NCBI RefSeq assembly: GCF_001005295.1
Contig: NZ_LBMK01000008.1
Coordinates: forward strand, 255,011 to 313,631
Source: Streptomyces yangpuensis
Lineage (GTDB): Bacteria > Actinomycetota > Actinomycetes > Streptomycetales > Streptomycetaceae
DNA length: 58,621 nt
Direction: 5' to 3'
Below the pieces are notes generated by a model. It was given only the letters and a program-made list of their open reading frames with translations. It did no database searches and was not told where the DNA came from. Position numbers and translations under genes: made by a program. This document shows positions 19,842 to 27,897 of the stretch, piece by piece (positions within the stretch are counted from its first letter, which is position 1; each line of letters begins with the position of its first letter).

Positions 19842-21089
19842 GTGCCCGTCCCGCCGGAAGCCTTCCAAGGGCTGCTCGCCGAAGCACACGCCGCCCTGCC
19901 CGGGATCGTGGCACTGCGCCGCAGCATCCACCGCCTCCCCGAGACCGGCACGCACCTGCCCCGCACCCAGCAGGCCGTCCTGGAAGCACTGGACGGGCTC
20001 GGGCTGGACCTGGCCACCGGCTCGCACCTGAGTTCCGTCACCGCACGACTCGAAGGCGCCCGGCCCGGCCCGACGGTCCTGCTGCGCGCCGACATGGACG
20101 CCCTGCCCATGACCGAGGAGACCGGTCTCGACTTCGCCTCCACCGTGCCGGGCGCCATGCACGCCTGCGGACACGACACCCACACCGCCATGCTCGTCGG
20201 AGCGGCCCGGCTGCTCGCGGCCCGCCGCGCCCTGCTGGCGGGCCGCGTCGTCTTCATGTTCCAGCCCGCGGAGGAATCCGGCGGCGGCGCCCGCCACATG
20301 ATCGACGAGGGGGTACTGGAGACCGCCGAGGGCGGCGTCGCGGCCGCCTTCGCCCTGCACGTCACCACCCGGTTCGAAAGCGGCACCCTCCATCTGCGGC
20401 CCGGTCCCACCTTCGCCGCATCCGACGGGCTGCACGTGACCGTACACGGCCGCGGCGGCCACGCCTCGACCCCGCACCGGGCCCTCGACCCCGTTCCCGT
20501 CGCCTGCGAGATCGTCCAGGCCCTGCAGTCCATGGTCACGCGCACCGTCGACGTGTTCGATCCGGCCGTGGTCACCGTGGCCTCGGTCCACGCCGGTACG
20601 ACGAGCAACGTCATCCCCGAGACAGCCGAGATCCGCGGCACCTTCCGCACCCTCACCCCCGCCACCCGGCAGCTGGTGCGCGACGGCATCACCCGCGTCG
20701 CCCACCATGTCGCCGCCGCCCACGGGGCGCACGCCGAGGTCAATCTCACCGAGGGCTACCCGCCCGTCGTCAACGACCCCGCCCGTACGGCCGCCCTCCA
20801 CGACGCGGCCGCCGCACTCCTCGGCCCCGGCCGGGTCCACCACCTGGCCGAGCCGTTCATGGGCGCCGAAGACTTCTCGTACGTCCTGCAACGGGTGCCG
20901 GGCGCGATGGCGTTCCTCGGCGCGTGTCCGCCCGGCGTGCCCCCGGCGCAGGCCCCCGACTGCCACTCCAACCGTGTCGTCTTCGAGGAGGACGCCCTGG
21001 CCGTCGGCGCCGCCGTCCACGCGGCCGCGGCCCTGCGGGCCGGCGTCCTTCCCGAGCACGCCGACCCGGACGCGGTCCCACGCACCTGA
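19842..21089 (+). CDS. M20-family amidohydrolase
   Basis: A 415-residue metallo-amidohydrolase of the hippurate hydrolase/aminoacylase/IAA-amino-acid hydrolase group. Metal and catalytic residues are visible: LRADMDALPM, HACGHDTHT (Cys109, His111), QPAEES (Glu143-Glu144), ALHV (His172), and a late His in DCHSN. A dimerisation domain occupies the middle, starting near HGRGGHAS. It would hydrolyse N-acyl amino acids or related amides in the cytoplasm. The GTG at 19842 has GAGGAG 5 bases upstream. It converges on the next, minus-strand gene through a shared hairpin. Confidence 0.88.
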   Translation: MPVPPEAFQGLLAEAHAALPGIVALRRSIHRLPETGTHLPRTQQAVLEALDGLGLDLATGSHLSSVTARLEGARPGPTVLLRADMDALPMTEETGLDFASTVPGAMHACGHDTHTAMLVGAARLLAARRALLAGRVVFMFQPAEESGGGARHMIDEGVLETAEGGVAAAFALHVTTRFESGTLHLRPGPTFAASDGLHVTVHGRGGHASTPHRALDPVPVACEIVQALQSMVTRTVDVFDPAVVTVASVHAGTTSNVIPETAEIRGTFRTLTPATRQLVRDGITRVAHHVAAAHGAHAEVNLTEGYPPVVNDPARTAALHDAAAALLGPGRVHHLAEPFMGAEDFSYVLQRVPGAMAFLGACPPGVPPAQAPDCHSNRVVFEEDALAVGAAVHAAAALRAGVLPEHADPDAVPRT

Positions 21090-21105
21090 CGGCACCACGG
21101 CACCA

Positions 21106-21131
21106 CCGCGCCGCGGCAGGGTGTGGCGCGG
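21106..21131. terminator. Bidirectional hairpin between convergent genes
   Basis: Seven-bp arms CCGCGCC / GGCGCGG with a 12-base loop in the 61-base gap between the amidohydrolase and the minus-strand HEAT-type gene. Confidence 0.5.
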
Positions 21132-21150
21132 GCCCGCCCGGCAGCTCCGC

Positions 21151-22365
21151 TCAGTCCTGCCAGTAGAACAGCAGCGTGCTGACGTCGAGCGGCTCGCGCG
21201 CCCCGAAGCAGTAGACGCCGAGGCCGGTGACCCGCACCGCCCCCGTGGTCCCGTCGATCCAGCGGAAGCCCGCCGCCTCCAGGGCCGCCCGGGCGGCCGG
21301 GTCGTCCTCGTGGTCTCCGGCGAACGGCCCCAGCGTGCTGATGAAGACCTCGTTCCCGCCATCCTCCCCGTACCCGATCACGTGGTACGTCCCGTTCCCC
21401 TGGCGGTGGGCCTCGCCGCAGGAGAGCGGGGTACGGGGCGCCAGCCCGGCCGCGGCCAGCGCCGCCGTCGCCAGGGCCAGTTGCCGCTCCTGGTCCGGTG
21501 GCTGCGGGGGCTCCGTGCACAGGACCTCGATCCGCCAGCGCGGGTCGCTCTGCTTCTCGCACTCGTCCGCGTACTCGTGGACGATCACCCGGCGCAGCTC
21601 CTCGTCCAGGCCCGCCACCTCCACCCTCGGGCGTCCCAGCGACTCGTACACGGCGCGGGTCCGGGCCGCGTCGCCGGTCAGCCGGTGCAGGGCGTAGGCG
21701 GCCCACAGCGCGGCGTCGGCCGTCGGAGCCCCGGCCAGGTAGGCGCGGATCCGGTCAGGGACGGTCAGCAGCGACTGCGCGTAGTGGGCCACCCCCGGGT
21801 CGGGATCGGCGAGCGCGTCGATGACGTCCTCGCCCCGGCGGTCGCGCATGCGCACGATCGCCGCTCGGTCCTCCGGCCGCCCGCCCGCGAGTTCGGCCAG
21901 CACCGTCTGCGCCCCGTACCGGTCCACGAGCGTGTCCAGTCCGGCCTCACCGGCCGCCCGCCGGGTCCTCCAGTGACTGAACGCGAAGGTCGCCAGCTCG
22001 GCCGCCGCCGTCAGGTCTCCGAGACCCGCACGTGCCCGGAGGACCTCCTCCTTCATGCCGTACGCCTCCTCGTTCCGCCGCTCCTCGTGCCGGAGCCAGG
22101 GCAGGAGCTCGCCCCGGTCCGCGACGAGACCGAGCAGGGCCTTGCGCACCGACCCGGTGTCCCCGGTGTCCCGGACGCAGGCGAGCAGTTCACCCACCCG
22201 GGCCTGCGGCACCCGGCCCGTCAGCGCGTCCACGCAGGCCATCCGGCGCCACCACGGCTGCGCCGGGTCGACGGCGCACCGCGCGACCCGGTCGGCGTCG
22301 TAAGCCCGCAGCCCGGCGGTGTCGATCCGTCCGGCCTCGGGAGTCAAGGTCTCGATGTTCGCCAT
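21151..22365 (-). CDS. HEAT-type repeat protein, unknown function
   Basis: A 404-residue soluble protein. The N-terminal two thirds are Ala/Leu/Arg-rich helical units such as PDPGVAHYAQSLLTVPDRIRAYLAG that resemble PBS-lyase HEAT repeats; the C-terminal 130 residues are different, with strands around RWIEVLCTEPPQPP-like and EAAGFRWIDGTTGAVRVTGLGVYCFG, and end in LLFYWQD. It begins with ATG at 22365; the palindrome ATCCCGGGAT lies at the start codon. Divergent from the molybdenum hydroxylase genes. I see no catalytic motif. Confidence 0.75.
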   Translation of the reverse strand: MANIETLTPEAGRIDTAGLRAYDADRVARCAVDPAQPWWRRMACVDALTGRVPQARVGELLACVRDTGDTGSVRKALLGLVADRGELLPWLRHEERRNEEAYGMKEEVLRARAGLGDLTAAAELATFAFSHWRTRRAAGEAGLDTLVDRYGAQTVLAELAGGRPEDRAAIVRMRDRRGEDVIDALADPDPGVAHYAQSLLTVPDRIRAYLAGAPTADAALWAAYALHRLTGDAARTRAVYESLGRPRVEVAGLDEELRRVIVHEYADECEKQSDPRWRIEVLCTEPPQPPDQERQLALATAALAAAGLAPRTPLSCGEAHRQGNGTYHVIGYGEDGGNEVFISTLGPFAGDHEDDPAARAALEAAGFRWIDGTTGAVRVTGLGVYCFGAREPLDVSTLLFYWQD

Positions 22366-22374
22366 CCCGGGATG

Positions 22375-22391
22375 CTAGTGCTGTGACCGGA
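22375..22391 (+). repeat. 17-mer also present (inverted) at 67-83
   Basis: CTAGTGCTGTGACCGGA is identical to the reverse complement of positions 67-83. It lies 10 bases from the start codon of the divergent minus-strand gene. Confidence 0.7.
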
Positions 22392-22569
22392 GCAACGGCC
22401 GACCCGTACCGCTCCGCGGCCCGGGCCCCGCAGCCCCGTCCCGCGGCATCGGGCCCGGGCGCGATCGGGCCCGCGCCGCACTGCGCCGGCCCCGACACCG
22501 GGATATCAAGGAGGCTGACGGCGAGCGTGGCCCAGGCGGCCACCATCCCACGGCGGAGGAGTACGTCTC

Positions 22570-25149
22570 GTGGAGTTCGAGGTCAATGGCGTCCGGCGGA
22601 CGGTCGACGTGGACGGCGACCCCGCCGCCGTGGACGTGGTCCGCGACCGGCTGGGCCTGACCGGCACCAAGCTGGTCTGCGCCGGCGGCGTGTGCGGGGC
22701 CTGCACCATCCAGGTCGACGGGGAACCCCGGGTGTCCTGCCTGACCCCGGCGGCCCGGCTGGCCGGGCGGCGGGTGACGACGGCGGAGGGCCTGTCCGGC
22801 CATCCCGTGGCACGGGCCTTCGCCGCCGAGGACGCCCTCCAGTGCGGGTACTGCACCCCGGGCTTCGTCGTCGAGGCGGCCGCCTTCGTCGAGCGCCGGC
22901 GCGCCCTGCACGGCACCGCCCGGCCGGGACGCGAGCAGATCGCGGAGGCCCTGGCCGGCCATCTGTGCCGCTGCGGCGCCTACGAGGGGATCTTCAGGGC
23001 GGTGGCCGCGGCCTGCGCCGGCGACCACGACACGGCACCGACCGGCTCGGCGCCCAGCGGCGCGGGGGCAGCGGCGGTGCCGCGCGTCGAAGCTCCGGAG
23101 AAGACCGACGGATCCGCCCGCTACACCACCGACCTGCACCCCGACGGGCTGCTGGAGGGAGTGATCATCCGCTCCCCGCACGCGCACGCCCACGTACGCT
23201 CCCTGGAGGCCGGCGACCTGCCGTTGGTGCCCCTGCTGCCGCCCGACGGCGTGGTGCGCTACGTCGGGCAGCCGGTCGCCGCCGTCGCCGGGACCGACCG
23301 GGCCGGGGCACGGGCGGCGGCCGCCCGCGTCACCGTGGACTACGAGGTACTGCCCGCGGCCCTGGACGCACGCCTGGCCCGCACCGGCGAGGGCCCGCCG
23401 GTCTACGAGGACAAGGCGTCCCGCAAGCGGGCTCCCGGATCCGGGGAGACCCCCCAGCTGGTCCCCGCCCGCTGGCGCGGCAACCTGCGCGGCCCGTCCG
23501 CCATGAGCAAACGCCCCGCCGTCGCCGTACGCCGCATCCAGGAGGCCCGTACCAAGTACCCCGAAAGGGTCGTCGAAGGCGTGTTCACCACCGCCGCGCA
23601 GACCCACACCCCGCTCGAACCGCACGCCTGCCTCGCTCATTGGGCCGACGGCACCCTCCACCTCCAGGTGTCCACGCAGTCCGTGAAAGCCGTCGCCGAA
23701 CTCGCCGCCGAACGCTTCGGCCTGCCCGCCGAACGGGTGGTGGCGCGGGCCGTCCACGTCGGCGGCGGCTTCGGCTGCAAGATGGGGCTGACCACCGACG
23801 TCGTCGCCGCGGCGGAGCTGGCCCGGCTGCACGGCGCCCCCGTCCGGGTCGTGCTCGACCGGGACGAGGAACTCACCGACGGCGGATACCGGCCCGCGAG
23901 CCGGATCCGGCTCGCGATGACCGTCGACGCGGCCGGCGACCTGAGCGCGCTGGCGATGGACGCGGACAGCGACGGCGGGGTCTCGGTGGGCGGCACCGTG
24001 GCGGCCCTTGCCCGGTTCATGTACGGCAAAGCCCCGCGTCGGCTCCGGGACTTCGACACCGTCACCCACCGGCCCCCGGGCGCCCCCTTCCGCGGCCCCG
24101 GCGGCCCCACCATGTGCTGGGCCCTCGAACAGGCCGTCGACGAGATGGCCCACCGGCTCGGCCAGGACCCGATCGCCCTGCGCCGCCGCTGGGACGGCAA
24201 CCCCAAACGGCACGCCCTCTACGACCACGCCGCCGCACTGCCGCTCTGGTCGGGCCGCCGCGGCGGCACCGGACGCTTCCGCCGAGGCGTCGGCGTCGCG
24301 GCGGCCAACTGGCTCTACCTCCTCGACCCCGTCACCGAGGTCGAACTCGCCGTCGAGGACGGGATCGTCGTCGCCCGCTGCGCCGTACAGGACATGGGCA
24401 CCGGCTCGCGGACCGTGCTGCGCCGCGCCGTCGCCGACGCACTCGGCCTCCACGAGGCGCGGGTGCGCGCCGAGATCGGCCACAGCGACACCGTCCACGG
24501 TCCCACCTCCGGCGGCAGCCGCACCACCCCCTCCCTCGTACCCGCGGCCGCGGACGCCGCCGCCCGGCTGCGCGAAGCGCTCGGCGGCTCCGACGTCGCC
24601 GCCCGGCTCGACGCCGCCCACGGCGTACGGGTGACAGGGCGACGCCCCCGCGACCACCGGGGCTTCGCCCTCCCCTTCACCCTGGGCGGCGTGGCGGTCG
24701 GCCGCGGCTTCACCGGCTCGGTGCAGGTCGCCGAGGTCGAGGTGGACACGCGGCTCGGCCGGATCCGCCCGCTGCGCGTCTGGAGCGGTATCGCCGCGGG
24801 CCGCATCCACGAGGACCGGCTGGCCCGCAGCCAGTGCGAGGGCGCCGTCGTCCAGGGCATCGGCTACGCCCTCTACGAGGAGCGGCGCACCGACCCGGTC
24901 ACCGGCCGGGTGCTGACCGACAACCTGGAGGACTACCGCATCCCCGGGATCGGCGACACCCCGGAGATCACCGTCCACTTCCACCAGGAGGGCTTCGACC
25001 ACGTCCCCGGCGGCGGCGTCGGCCTCGGTGAGATCGCCACCCTGCCCACCGCGGCGTGCCTGGCCAACGCGGTCCACGACGCGACCGGCTGGCGCCCGTA
25101 CGACATGCCGATCCGCCCCGACCGGCTCCTGGAAGGACTGGGTACGTGA
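22570..25149 (+). CDS. Molybdenum hydroxylase, fused [2Fe-2S] and molybdopterin subunits
   Basis: An 859-residue xanthine dehydrogenase-family protein. Residues 1-150 are the small subunit: plant-type [2Fe-2S] ligands Cys37, Cys42, Cys45, Cys57 and the second cluster Cys92, Cys95, Cys133, Cys135. Residues about 170-859 are the molybdopterin-binding large subunit, starting with EKTDGSARYTTDL and containing HVGGGFGCKMG, PFRGPGGPTMCWALEQAVDE and the active-site Glu821 in GGGVGLGEIATLP. These two parts are normally separate chains. The next gene encodes the FAD subunit with a GTGA overlap. Substrates of this group are aldehydes or N-heterocycles. GTG 22570 follows CGGAGGAG. Confidence 0.9.
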   Translation: MEFEVNGVRRTVDVDGDPAAVDVVRDRLGLTGTKLVCAGGVCGACTIQVDGEPRVSCLTPAARLAGRRVTTAEGLSGHPVARAFAAEDALQCGYCTPGFVVEAAAFVERRRALHGTARPGREQIAEALAGHLCRCGAYEGIFRAVAAACAGDHDTAPTGSAPSGAGAAAVPRVEAPEKTDGSARYTTDLHPDGLLEGVIIRSPHAHAHVRSLEAGDLPLVPLLPPDGVVRYVGQPVAAVAGTDRAGARAAAARVTVDYEVLPAALDARLARTGEGPPVYEDKASRKRAPGSGETPQLVPARWRGNLRGPSAMSKRPAVAVRRIQEARTKYPERVVEGVFTTAAQTHTPLEPHACLAHWADGTLHLQVSTQSVKAVAELAAERFGLPAERVVARAVHVGGGFGCKMGLTTDVVAAAELARLHGAPVRVVLDRDEELTDGGYRPASRIRLAMTVDAAGDLSALAMDADSDGGVSVGGTVAALARFMYGKAPRRLRDFDTVTHRPPGAPFRGPGGPTMCWALEQAVDEMAHRLGQDPIALRRRWDGNPKRHALYDHAAALPLWSGRRGGTGRFRRGVGVAAANWLYLLDPVTEVELAVEDGIVVARCAVQDMGTGSRTVLRRAVADALGLHEARVRAEIGHSDTVHGPTSGGSRTTPSLVPAAADAAARLREALGGSDVAARLDAAHGVRVTGRRPRDHRGFALPFTLGGVAVGRGFTGSVQVAEVEVDTRLGRIRPLRVWSGIAAGRIHEDRLARSQCEGAVVQGIGYALYEERRTDPVTGRVLTDNLEDYRIPGIGDTPEITVHFHQEGFDHVPGGGVGLGEIATLPTAACLANAVHDATGWRPYDMPIRPDRLLEGLGT

Positions 25150-26117
25150 GCACCGAACGGCCCGACCTCACCGACCTCACCGACCTCTCGGCCGCCGTAC
25201 GGGCCCGCGGCGGGGAACTGCGGGCCGGCGGCACCGACACCGGCGCCCGGCAGCGCAGCGGCGTCTCCACCGGGCCGTTCACCGATCTCGACGGTGTGGC
25301 GGACCTGCGCGGCACCGAGCCGCTGCCCGGCGGCGGCCTGCGCATCGGAGCCCTGACCACCCTCGCCGAGCTGGCCGCCGATCCCCGGGTGCGCGCCGGC
25401 TGGCCGGCCCTCGCCCTGGCGGCCGGGACCGCGGCCACCCCGCAGATTCGGGCCGCCGGCACCCTGGGCGGCAACCTGCTGCAGCGCAACCGCTGTTGGT
25501 ACTTCCGCAACCCGCACATCAGCTGCCTGCAGAAGGGCGGCGCGGGCTGCCCCGCGCGCGAGGGCGACCACCACTTCGGCGTGGTCTGCGGAGGCGGTCC
25601 CTGCATCACCCCGCATCCGTCCACCCTGGCGACGGCCCTGCTCACCTACGACGCCGAGGCCGAGATCCACGACGAAGCGCCGCGCAGCGTCGCCGACCTG
25701 TACGGCGACGGCGACCGCCTCCACCACGCCGACCACCTGCTGCTGCCGTACCGCGTCCTGACCGCAGTCCGGCTTCCCGCGCCGCTGCCGGGTGAACGCG
25801 CCGCCTACCACCGGGCCATCAGCCGGGCCCACGCCGAGTGGCCCCTGGTCGAGGCCACCGCCCGGCTCGCGCTCGACGGCGCCACCGTCACGCACGCCGC
25901 CGTCGCGGCCGGCGGGGTGGCACGCGTCCCGCTGCGCCTGCCCGAGGTGGAAACCGTGCTGATCGGCCGCGAGGCCACCCCCGGGACCCTCGCCGCGGCG
26001 GCCGCGACCGTACTGACCCGCTGCCGGCCCCTGCCGCAGACCGGCTACAAGACCACGCTGTTCCGCGACACCGTCCTGGAGGCGCTGGAACAGGCACTGG
26101 ACGGGGCGGCGCGCTGA
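25146..26117 (+). CDS. FAD subunit of the molybdenum hydroxylase, PaoB-like with extra cysteines
   Basis: A 323-residue FAD-binding subunit. ELRAGGTDTGAR near the N-terminus and AAGTLGGNLLQRNRC form the FAD-binding signatures; TLATALLTYDAEAEI follows. Between them is a cysteine insertion: Cys117, Cys127, Cys135, Cys148 and Cys153. The same region in periplasmic aldehyde oxidoreductase PaoB (YagS) binds an additional [4Fe-4S] cluster, so this enzyme is probably an aldehyde oxidoreductase of that kind rather than a classical xanthine dehydrogenase. No twin-arginine signal is present on the fused partner, suggesting a cytoplasmic location. No XdhC-like chaperone lies in the window. Confidence 0.88.
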   Translation: MSTERPDLTDLTDLSAAVRARGGELRAGGTDTGARQRSGVSTGPFTDLDGVADLRGTEPLPGGGLRIGALTTLAELAADPRVRAGWPALALAAGTAATPQIRAAGTLGGNLLQRNRCWYFRNPHISCLQKGGAGCPAREGDHHFGVVCGGGPCITPHPSTLATALLTYDAEAEIHDEAPRSVADLYGDGDRLHHADHLLLPYRVLTAVRLPAPLPGERAAYHRAISRAHAEWPLVEATARLALDGATVTHAAVAAGGVARVPLRLPEVETVLIGREATPGTLAAAAATVLTRCRPLPQTGYKTTLFRDTVLEALEQALDGAAR

Positions 26118-26342
26118 TTTTTTGGCATCACAGGCCAACTATTCGCCCGGCCGCCGCCAGGAGGACTACAAAGGTCGAGACCGAACCGAAACCGAATCCG
26201 GAACCGGGGAAGGGGGCCACCCCTCCCGTCGGTGACCGGAACGATGTATAAGGCGGTGGATGCGCGTGCGTGAGTACAGCAAGGTCGAACCGAATCCGTT
26301 CAGATTACTGACGAGGAGTCCGGCCCCCGGCTCCTCCACCTG
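26118..26342 (+). other. Leader region upstream of the RIP-like gene
   Basis: The region starts with TTTTTT and is less GC-rich than its surroundings. A perfect AGGAGGA (26159-26165) is followed by no start codon at useful distance. Two partly duplicated stretches, 26171-26200 and 26281-26298, share AAGGTCGA and ACCGAATCCG and differ by 12 internal bases. A 27-codon ORF and a hairpin near the RIP start are listed separately. Confidence 0.5.
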
Positions 26343-26343
26343 A
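26260..26343 (+). CDS. Possible 27-residue leader peptide containing a TTA codon
   Basis: ATG 26260 opens a 27-codon ORF (MRVREYSKVEPNPFRLLTRS..., proline- and serine-rich at the end) whose TGA at 26341-26343 overlaps the ATG of the RIP-like gene (TGATG). Codon 16 is TTA (26305-26307), the leucine codon that in Streptomyces needs the bldA tRNA. The upstream ribosome binding site is weak (GGTGG). It may be a coupling or attenuating leader, or merely open by chance. Confidence 0.35.
   Translation: MRVREYSKVEPNPFRLLTRSPAPGSST
26313..26336 (+). promoter_or_regulatory. Hairpin sequestering GAGGAG before the RIP-like start
   Basis: GAGGAGTC (26313-26320) pairs with GGCTCCTC (26329-26336) over 8 bp, one G-U, with an 8-base loop. 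GAGGAG is the only good Shine-Dalgarno-like sequence near ATG 26343, so the hairpin would limit independent initiation. It begins 5 bases after the TTA codon of the leader ORF. Confidence 0.4.
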
Positions 26344-26984
26344 TGCAGGCGGCCATGCTGAAACCCGTGTCGTTTTCCTCGGCGTACGCATCGGTGGACG
26401 AGTATCGGCTCCTGACGTCGACCATCCGGTCGAGAGCCGCAGATGCTCACGGTATTTTCAGCATGGCCGGCCCGGGGGACCGGGGTAGATCCCAGCTCCC
26501 GCTCCGTATTCAGCTCAGTGGTTTGTTCATCGAGCTCTACGTCGAGCTCCGCCTGCCCGGCGCAGGCCCTCGCATCATCGGATTCCGCAACACTTTCGAG
26601 AACGGCCAGGCCCCGCCGGAGGCGTACGTCCGCCACGTGCGGGACTCGCCTGCGCCGCCCGGCATCAGCCGTACGCAGGCACTGCCGTTCGGCGGCCGCC
26701 GCAGGGACCTTGAGGCGGCCGCGGGCGTGCGGCTCCCGGGGCTCCTCCTGGGACGCCGCCCCCTGGGCGACGCGGTCATGCGGCTGCACCGCAACCGTGA
26801 TCCGAAATCCACCGCGCACGGAATGCTCGTGCTCTCGGTGATGCTCTGCGAGGCGGCCCGATTCCCCGCCCTGGCCGATGCGATGTCACGCATCTGGATG
26901 ACCGGGGGAAGGCTGCCGGACGCAGTGGGCGCCGAAAAATCTTCAAAAAGGCACCCATCCACAGGCGTTGGGGCGCCGAAGTAG
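26343..26984 (+). CDS. Ribosome-inactivating-protein (rRNA N-glycosidase) homologue
   Basis: A 213-residue protein with the landmarks of the ricin A/Shiga toxin A fold in order: VSFSSAYASVDEYRLLTSTIRS (as the Shiga A N-terminus), IIGFRN, ALPFGG-RRRDLEAAAG, LLLGRRPLGDAVMRL, and the catalytic helix CEAARF with Glu170 and Arg173. Enzymes of this family depurinate the sarcin-ricin adenine of 23S/28S rRNA. The two stacking tyrosines appear replaced by arginine (Arg120 in FGGRRRD; the residue before IIGF), and the C-terminal NWG tryptophan block is missing, so activity is uncertain. No signal peptide. Codon use is less GC3-rich than neighbours, suggesting transfer. Start 26343 is tentative; Met at 26355 is an alternative. 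Confidence 0.7.
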   Translation: MQAAMLKPVSFSSAYASVDEYRLLTSTIRSRAADAHGIFSMAGPGDRGRSQLPLRIQLSGLFIELYVELRLPGAGPRIIGFRNTFENGQAPPEAYVRHVRDSPAPPGISRTQALPFGGRRRDLEAAAGVRLPGLLLGRRPLGDAVMRLHRNRDPKSTAHGMLVLSVMLCEAARFPALADAMSRIWMTGGRLPDAVGAEKSSKRHPSTGVGAPK

Positions 26985-27066
26985 GAACGAGACCCTTTCC
27001 GGGGCTCGATTCCACCCCGTACGATCTGCGATTCCCGTCCTGGGGATCCACGGAACAGGAGCGAAT

Positions 27067-27897
27067 GTGATAGTCAAGCGCGCCGGTCGCCACGTGGTTC
27101 TCGCCGCCGTACCCGCCGCCGTGTTCCTGACCCTCGGTCTTTCCGGACCAGCGCTCGCGGAGGGCGGAAAGGCGTACCAGATCGATTTGGCGCAGCTGAA
27201 CAATTCGGGCTCCCGAGGCACGGTCATGCTCAGTCTCAAGGGAAATCAGCTGACCGTACAGATCGAGTCCGAGGGCATGGTGCCCGGTTCGCCCTCGGCC
27301 CAGCACCTCCACGGCTCGACGAAGGGGCACGACTTCAAGTGCCCGGACGCGAGCGACGACACCGACCGCGACGGCATCCTCAACAACACCGAGGCCACGC
27401 ACGACTACGGCGACATCAACATCTCGCTCACGACGACCGGTGACACCAAGCCCGCCAGCGGCCTGGCCGTGGATCGCATGCCCGTCGCCGACAAGAAGGG
27501 GAAGATCTCCTACAAGCGGACCATCACGGTCGGCCAGGACGTCGTCGACCACATCAAGGACCTGCACGTCGTACAGCACGGTATCGACCGCAACAAGAAC
27601 GGCAAGTACGACTTCGAGGGAGCCGGCAAGAGCGAGCTCGACCCGAAGCTGCCCCAGGAGGCCACGGCCCCGACCAACTGCGGAGAGGTCAAGGGCGCGG
27701 CCGTCGGATCCCTCCCCGTCGGAGCCATCGAGACCGGCGGCGGCACCCCGGAGAGCGCCTCCGTGCCGGTGACGGTCCGCGACGGCGTGGCGATCACCGT
27801 GCTCGCCGCGGCGGCCGGCGCGGTGGCGCTGTCGCGCAAGCGGGCCTCCGCGGTCCCCGTCCCCGTCCGCCGGGAGAACACCGGGGGCGGCGCGTGA
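27067..27897 (+). CDS. Secreted CHRD-type protein with sortase-like C-terminus
   Basis: A 276-residue exported protein. The signal peptide ends near ALA-EGG (about residue 33). The body resembles CHRD domains (AQHLHGSTKGHDF, strand-rich) and contains two EF-hand-like acidic loops, DTDRDGILNNTE and DRNKNGKYDFEG, suggesting calcium binding. The C-terminus has LPVGAIETGGG, a hydrophobic helix (ITVLAAAAGAVAL) and basic residues: a sorting-signal arrangement without canonical LPxTG. The next gene, overlapping by four bases, is a class F sortase, the likely processing partner. GTG 27067 has AGGAG 5-6 bases upstream. Confidence 0.8.
   Translation: MIVKRAGRHVVLAAVPAAVFLTLGLSGPALAEGGKAYQIDLAQLNNSGSRGTVMLSLKGNQLTVQIESEGMVPGSPSAQHLHGSTKGHDFKCPDASDDTDRDGILNNTEATHDYGDINISLTTTGDTKPASGLAVDRMPVADKKGKISYKRTITVGQDVVDHIKDLHVVQHGIDRNKNGKYDFEGAGKSELDPKLPQEATAPTNCGEVKGAAVGSLPVGAIETGGGTPESASVPVTVRDGVAITVLAAAAGAVALSRKRASAVPVPVRRENTGGGA

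Noticed and set aside
19760..21166. 468-residue Arg/Pro-rich frame overlapping the M20 gene
   Set aside because: A frame shadow: composition is Arg/Pro/His-rich, while the M20 frame carries every metal ligand.
26927..26980. GGGCGCCGAA direct repeats at 26927 and 26971 as a target-site duplication
   Set aside because: They flank only 34 bases inside the end of the RIP-like ORF with no mobile-element content; probably chance or a small duplication.
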